Assembly (NCBI RefSeq): GCF_017982655.1
Contig: NZ_JABXYX010000004.1
Coordinates: 14,998-78,997, forward strand
Origin: Brasilonema sp. CT11
Lineage (GTDB): Bacteria; Cyanobacteriota; Cyanobacteriia; Cyanobacteriales; Nostocaceae
DNA length: 64,000 nucleotides
Reading direction: 5' to 3'
The notes under the pieces were generated by a model, which saw nothing but the letters and a program-made list of their open reading frames with translations, did no database searches and was not told the origin of the DNA. A program made the translations under genes and the position numbers. Shown piece by piece: positions 59,445 through 64,000 of this stretch. Numbering within the stretch: the stretch's first letter is position 1; each line of letters begins with the position of its first letter.

Positions 59445-62165
59445 CTAACAAAGCTCTAATTGCATAGAAATAACTGGTGTAGAAAGTGTTTCTGAGGTAT
59501 TGGGCAACTTACTCCAATCAATATCCTCTAATATGGCAATGCCACCAACATTGTCATAGACTGGTCTATTCGGCAGAAAATAAAGCTTTTCTTTTGACCT
59601 GGTTATAGCAACGTATATCAGATTCTCTTCTTGTATTTCTTGGTTAGAATCATCCCGTTCTGGCGGTAATTCATCGCTTGCAATTAGCCAGACGGTCTGT
59701 GCTTCGTCACCTTTGGCTCTGTGGATTGTTGAAAGGATAACACACTCAGACGTAGAATCTACAACAAAAAGTTCTAAGATGCGATCGCAGAACTGATGAA
59801 TAGTTGCACACTGATTGCCAAAAGAATCATAACAAGACTGCAACGCATGAGCAGTGTCGGTCATGGTGTCCGCCATCAAATCATCGTCTGCATTTTCAAT
59901 TGCAGACTCAAGCCACTCATGCAAATGATAAGTAAATCGTGGCATAGGGTGATGCCCAAGAACATCCTGCGCCGTTGAACACAAACCTTCTGCAATATCT
60001 TTGCCCCTAATTTGCGCTTTAACGCCTCTCAACACCAAGTCAATGCAGGTTCGTACCAGTGGTGCGGTCATTCGGCTAAGGATCAAGTCGTCGGCACGCA
60101 CGTTCTCATAAAAGAATGCGTAGTCAATCGTCTGCATAACTCCTTTGATCGCATCTGGCTTAGCCTGAATATATGGTACAATTTGTCGTGCTAGTTCAAT
60201 GTGTGAACTTGGGCATCGATAAGAAACAGGCAAAGGTAACTGCACGCAGTTGAATTCACTTCTAAGCATAGGAAAGGCGTCAGCAAGCGCACCAGCAAAG
60301 CTAAAAATAGATTGTCTTTCATCACCCACGACAATGATGCGTGCGCCATCTTGTACAAACTTCCTATACAAAGACTGCATAACTGCATTGGTATCTTGGG
60401 CTTCATCTACCATCAAAATCTGGACTTTGCCTAATGGGGATAGCTGCCAATGATGAGGTATGTACAACAAGTCGTCAAAATCGAAAATTGCTTTTTCGCT
60501 GGCTTGTTTGTTGCCCTTGATTATGCAATCCATCGCTAACTTAATTGCAAAGAATTTTAAATTCCCAGGAATAACAACTCCATACTCTCTAAGCGCTTCT
60601 GCTATTTCTCGAAATTTAAAGACTGGCAAAGCAATTCTAATGATGTGGCATACGCTGTAGATTGCTTTTGTTAAACTTCTGAGCGCTTTTTCGTCTGAAA
60701 TGTTGAAAGAATAATCTGCTGTTCCTTGTGATATTTCCCGGATCATGTTTTGGATGGCAGAGTTTGCTAGCTTCCAATATTTATCATTATCAATTAACAA
60801 ACCTCCTTCAAAGCTATGAGTCGCTTTCATACACAATGCGTACCCATAGCTGTGTGCCGTCCCTACCTTTACTCTGCTTGGCACTTCCTTTCCTAACTTG
60901 TCAGCAACTGATTTGTTGAAGCAAAAGATTCTGATTTTTGTGTTGCTGGGTAGCCAGTGAACTATTCCCTTGAGAGTTGAAGTATTATGAGTAACGGTAA
61001 AATCAGACAACAAAAATCTCCCGTTTCCATCAAGAGTAAATCCAAAATATTCACCCTTACCAATTGGCTCTACTGTAATACCTGTACGCAAAACATCCTT
61101 GCATTGTTTGCGCTTTGGCACTTGTCTGTACAAAGATGGAATCAGAGAAACATCGCCACTGATAGTAATTCTGTAATAGTTCCTTGGTTCACTCCATCCT
61201 GCAAGCTTAACCGATTTGATTGAACTATAAGCAGCAAACCCAAGGGAGCGAGCCAAAAAAAGGATATCTTTGTTTAATTGAGCGTACTTGGTGACAATCT
61301 CATAGTATCCACTGTGGTAATAACCATCTGTGTCTAATAACCCAGCTAACAATTTAAGTCGATTAACTCTGCTAGCGACTAAATATTCATGAGGTATCTG
61401 CTTTTGAAAATCTTCACTAACAAAATCATGCAACACTTGCTTTAAATAATTAGATTCGTACTTGCCGCGCTTATAGCCTTCAGTAAACTTGAATCTAACT
61501 CGAATGCAATTACCTTTTTGTGGCACATGAGTTGTCTCTAAACCATACCGTAAAGCGATCACATCACAATATCTAATCACCTCTTGATTATTATCTGTTA
61601 TCACTATTGCACCAGATGAATTAGGCTTGACCACGTCCCCATCACCTAGCCATAATCCACAAAAATAAGGGTCTAAAGGCAGTTCTTCTGGGTCTTCAAA
61701 ATCAACACCAACTCTAATTTGCTTCCAGTATCTGCGAAATCTTTCCTCCGAAGCTAAATATTCTGGTAAAGAGATATCAAACACCTCGTTATCTCCTATT
61801 TTCCGTCCGTAACCAGTAATCGCAGATCGACGTGAATTAACTAAAGTCAGAATGTGCTGTGAATTACAAACCCAAGAGTCACCTTTAACTGGGGTAATTT
61901 TGTACAATTCATCAACCCCAAATGTTACACCTTGAACGCGGCGCAATGTGCCATCGTCGCCCATGAGCGCATAACCGTTTTTAACGTCTTCAACATTAAT
62001 AGAAAAACCATTGTACATCAACACTTTGGTTCCTCTTCCCAAACACTTACCTGCGCCTGCTGACGCTTGTACTGCAATGTTGCGATCGCCTTGAACAACC
62101 TCTCTAAACACATCGCGCTGATATTTTGACCAGGCAAAATTCCGGTAATAATTTCTATCTTTCAT
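59445..62165 (-). CDS. UvrD/Rep-like SF1 helicase interrupted by an intein in its Walker A motif
   Basis: 906 residues, of which 354 (41-394) are an intein. After removal the P-loop reads ASAGAGKTST. Helicase motifs: II VDEAQDT, III VVGDERQSIFSFAGA, IV SYRCP, V STIHRAKGDE and VI VAITRSKEKL. It is a 552-residue SF1A helicase of the kind encoded by phages and plasmids for replication or recombination. ATG 62165 is preceded by AAGGGG, which directly abuts palindrome copy 17. Confidence 0.9.
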   Translation of the reverse strand: MKDRNYYRNFAWSKYQRDVFREVVQGDRNIAVQASAGAGKCLGRGTKVLMYNGFSINVEDVKNGYALMGDDGTLRRVQGVTFGVDELYKITPVKGDSWVCNSQHILTLVNSRRSAITGYGRKIGDNEVFDISLPEYLASEERFRRYWKQIRVGVDFEDPEELPLDPYFCGLWLGDGDVVKPNSSGAIVITDNNQEVIRYCDVIALRYGLETTHVPQKGNCIRVRFKFTEGYKRGKYESNYLKQVLHDFVSEDFQKQIPHEYLVASRVNRLKLLAGLLDTDGYYHSGYYEIVTKYAQLNKDILFLARSLGFAAYSSIKSVKLAGWSEPRNYYRITISGDVSLIPSLYRQVPKRKQCKDVLRTGITVEPIGKGEYFGFTLDGNGRFLLSDFTVTHNTSTLKGIVHWLPSNTKIRIFCFNKSVADKLGKEVPSRVKVGTAHSYGYALCMKATHSFEGGLLIDNDKYWKLANSAIQNMIREISQGTADYSFNISDEKALRSLTKAIYSVCHIIRIALPVFKFREIAEALREYGVVIPGNLKFFAIKLAMDCIIKGNKQASEKAIFDFDDLLYIPHHWQLSPLGKVQILMVDEAQDTNAVMQSLYRKFVQDGARIIVVGDERQSIFSFAGALADAFPMLRSEFNCVQLPLPVSYRCPSSHIELARQIVPYIQAKPDAIKGVMQTIDYAFFYENVRADDLILSRMTAPLVRTCIDLVLRGVKAQIRGKDIAEGLCSTAQDVLGHHPMPRFTYHLHEWLESAIENADDDLMADTMTDTAHALQSCYDSFGNQCATIHQFCDRILELFVVDSTSECVILSTIHRAKGDEAQTVWLIASDELPPERDDSNQEIQEENLIYVAITRSKEKLYFLPNRPVYDNVGGIAILEDIDWSKLPNTSETLSTPVISMQLELC
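60984..62045 (-). other. Intein with LAGLIDADG homing endonuclease domain
   Basis: Starts at Cys41 directly after the P-loop Lys and ends VTHN394, with Thr as the next residue. Block A begins CLGRGTKVLMYNG, block B-like SWVCNSQHILTL carries the His, and the C-terminal GEYFGFTLDGNGRFLL..VTHN is typical of block F/G. LAGLIDADG motifs appear as YFCGLWLGDGDV (~168) and KLLAGLLDTDGYY (~271). Both splicing junctions look intact. The insertion splits the invariant Lys-Thr/Ser pair, so unspliced helicase must be inactive. Confidence 0.92.
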
Positions 62166-62175
62166 GTTTCCCCTT

Positions 62176-62199
62176 GGTTACCGTAAAGTTACGGTAACC
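62176..62199. repeat. Palindrome copy 17
   Basis: GGTTACCGTAAAGTTACGGT then AACC; perfect outside the centre. Only 10 bp from the helicase start. Confidence 0.93.
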
Positions 62200-62214
62200 A
62201 TAAAGTACGTCTAA

Positions 62215-62263
62215 TTATTCGTGAGTTAAAGCAATCAAGTGCTTTGCAAATGCAGCTCCTACC
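62215..62263 (-). pseudogene. 3' fragment of a small gene split by the IS4 insertion
   Basis: ..VGAAFAKHLIALTHE and a stop at 62215-62217. It joins in frame through the 9-bp duplication GCTCCTACC to the fragment at 63660-63868. Confidence 0.82.
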
Positions 62264-63668
62264 CATTGGTGACAACTTAAGAAAAAGGTAAGCTTGTCAA
62301 CAGGTGCATCAAGGGAAAAAAGGATGGGAAATCCAAGAGTCGGAAACCCAGACCACAAGCGGGATAGAAACATGCCAGCGCCAGAAAACGAAGTGATCGC
62401 GGCGCGGATGGAGGAGCTATTAACACCACTGGTATACAATCAACTGTCGTATTACCAGCAGTTGGGACTACGCGACCGGATTCTAGGTTTACCTCTAATG
62501 GTGGCAGCAGTATTAACACTACTGTGGCGACAAGTACCATCGGTGCGCGAGTTACATCGGTTATTAAATCGAGAAGACAAATTGATTGTGCAAAGCGGCT
62601 TGCGTATCGCAACAAGCATTGTCTAAGCGATTTCTAGAGTTTCCAGCATCGATATTTGAACAAGTAATGATGGAATTAATTCCCAAGTTACAAGCAAGAT
62701 GGATTCTAAGAAAAAACCGCCCACTACCTGCAAGTATTAGGTTTGCGAAAACCAAATTCAAACGAATCTGGGCTGTGGATGGTTCAACACTAGAAGCACT
62801 TTTTCGTCACCTGCAGAGCCTGCAAGAAAAAGCTGTTTCTTTAGCTGGGAAAATTTACGCAATCGTTGATATCACAACTTATTTACCCGTCAAAATTACT
62901 TTTGATGAGAATCCAAATTGTTCAGATGCAACAATGTGGGATTGGTTGCGTGGTTGTACACCCGATGGAACTTTACTTATTTTTGACAGGGGTTTTTATG
63001 ATTTTACTGAGTTTGCCGCACTCATGACAACTGGTGTTGCTTGGATTACTCGTTTAAAGAAAGCAAGCTATCGTGTACAAAGAACTCTAACCCATACTCC
63101 ACAAGTCGTTGACCAAATAATTGAATTGGGACACAAGCGAGGGCGAGCAAAGCCAATTATTGTTCGTTTGGTCGAAATTAGACGTGAGAATACTTGGTAT
63201 AGATACATTACTTCTGTTACCAATCCAGTAGACTTACCTCCTTACCTTGTCGCTGACCTTTACGGTCGTCGGTGGCACATCGAAACTGCTTTTGGTCTAG
63301 TTAAACGATTGTTGAAAATGTCATATTTGTGGACTGGCTCGATTAATGGTGTCAAGTTGCAAATTTGGGCAACGTGGCTATTTTATGCTGTTTTAATTGA
63401 TCTGGCTGATACAGTTGCTAACGAATTCGATATCGAAGCTGAAAAAATTTCGATTGAGATGTTGTTTCGCTCATTTTATCATTTTAATCACGCCTATAAT
63501 CGAGGATTTTCACACGACCTTATTGCTTATCTTACTTCTCCCAACAATCGAGATTTGGGAGTTGTTAAATATCAACCCAAATCTCAACAGCGAGACACTT
63601 TGGACTTATCTCCACACCCCACTTGACATTTTGGCGATCGCTTTAAGTTGTCACCAATGGCTCCTACC
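62255..63668. mobile_element. IS4-family element with 9-bp target duplication
   Basis: GCTCCTACC at 62255-62263 and 63660-63668 flanks an element with perfect 17-bp inverted ends (CATTGGTGACAACTTAA, 62264 and 63659). 1396 bp long, with one transposase coding region in two overlapping frames. Confidence 0.88.
62294..63626 (+). pseudogene. IS4-family transposase, frameshifted
   Basis: Frame A (62294-62626) carries the N-terminal part (MPAPENEVIAARMEELL..PSVRELHRLLNRED). Frame B (from ~62586) carries the rest (VSQQALSKRFLEFPA, AVDGSTLEAL, LIFDRGFYDF, RRWHIETAFGLVKRLLKM), covering DDE and the Y-(2)-R-(3)-E-(6)-K pattern. The shift, +1 near 62585-62595, most likely inactivates the gene. Programmed frameshifting cannot be excluded, but I see no classic slip site. 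Confidence 0.82.
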
Positions 63669-63868
63669 TCAGCACGATACTTTTTTCCACTTGCCATAGT
63701 AATGAGCAAGAAAGTTTCATCTTGGTCTTCATAAGAGGAGCCACATTTATTGCCTGGTAACTGGCAAATGGAGCAGATCATATCAAGATTAACCGTTAAA
63801 TTTTTACTAATTTTGTACAGTTGCATTCGCTCTCTTTTGTTAAGTATGCCCAAATTGTCACTTTTCAT
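63660..63868 (-). pseudogene. 5' fragment of the small gene split by the IS4 insertion
   Basis: From ATG 63868 (a TTG four codons earlier is possible). It contains a zinc-like pair CSICQLPGNKC and ..ASGKKYRAEVGA at the junction. Rejoined with 62215-62263 it would encode ~82 residues. The pair CxxC..C hints at a small zinc protein. Bracketed by palindrome copies 17 and 18 in the ancestral order. Confidence 0.82.
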
Positions 63869-63981
63869 AAAGAATGTCAACCATCTATTGACGTTTTCTC
63901 TTTGCGGTGTTTCTATTAAATGTGTGTGCGGCTATTAGTCTACAAAAAGTATATTGATAGGCTGTCACATGCATCTTTTCT

Positions 63982-64000
63982 GGTTATCGTAAAATTACGC
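63982..64000. repeat. Palindrome copy 18, cut by the window edge
   Basis: GGTTATCGTAAAATTACG and one further base; the right arm is outside the window. It shows that the palindrome-bearing element continues to the right. Confidence 0.8.

Noticed and set aside
59796-61223. Several + strand frames opposite the helicase gene
   Set aside because: All are antisense to the helicase and intein and have no supporting motifs.
16602-64000. The recurrent palindromes as ordinary intrinsic terminators
   Set aside because: Most lack a following T tract on either strand, several lie directly before start codons, and true T-tract terminators exist separately nearby (22897, 58479, 58566).

Overview
The window looks like a filamentous, probably heterocyst-forming cyanobacterium (order Nostocales or close relatives). 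It has frequent GCGATCGC (HIP1) octamers, a hybrid PKS-NRPS assembly line with a McyH/NosG-type exporter, cyanobacterial transposase families (ISH3, IS1634, IS4, IS200/IS605) and Nostoc-style dispersed short repeats. These assignments come from reading translated motifs by eye; no database search was possible.

Layout. (1) 1-15.3 kb, + strand: the end of a natural-product cluster. A PKS module (AT, C-methyltransferase, ketoreductase, ACP; its start lies outside the window) feeds a 2518-residue two-module NRPS ending in a thioesterase. An Asp/Glu-type racemase and a membrane ABC exporter follow. (2) 15.3-16.6 kb: debris, with an IS701-like transposase tail, short repeats and HIP1-rich sequence. 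(3) 16.6-38.0 kb: the morphogenesis genes of a contractile-tailed phage: tail-fibre-like genes (-), portal (+), a ParM-type partition pair (+), head morphogenesis protein and C5 DNA methyltransferase (both -), then + strand scaffold, major capsid, adaptors, tail sheath, tail tube, overlapping chaperone ORFs, tape measure, gpD-like hub and a gpU-like protein. No terminase, integrase or lysis gene was seen, so the element is incomplete here, rearranged, or continues past the right edge. (4) 38.0-64 kb, mostly - strand: the accessory/replication half of what appears to be the same element. It holds HNH and GIY-YIG proteins, an amidoligase, a 10-gene operon around a membrane P-loop ATPase, and a UvrD-like helicase split by an intein. 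Four insertions sit in this half: an IS1634-like element with an ISH3-like element nested inside it, an IS605-type element whose tnpB carries a group II intron, and an IS4 element.

Two observations tie regions 3 and 4 together. First, a palindrome with core GTAACGTTAC and arms GGTTAY/RTAACC occurs 18 times between 16.6 kb and the right edge. Nearly every copy is at a gene boundary, on both strands, and there are none in the first 16.6 kb. Second, removing the IS1634-like insertion and one copy of its TCATGA target duplication rejoins two fragments 4.1 kb apart into one open frame of 323 codons; the IS4 insertion is resolved the same way. With parM and its partner inside the virion gene block, the simplest reading is a phage-plasmid or plasmid-like prophage, perhaps carried on the same replicon as the PKS-NRPS cluster.

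Candidates for undescribed biology are the palindrome-bounded gene organisation, the operon at 52.3-57.9 kb, the tandem leader repeat at 26.27-26.49 kb, and the mirrored site arrays at the ends of the IS1634-like element.
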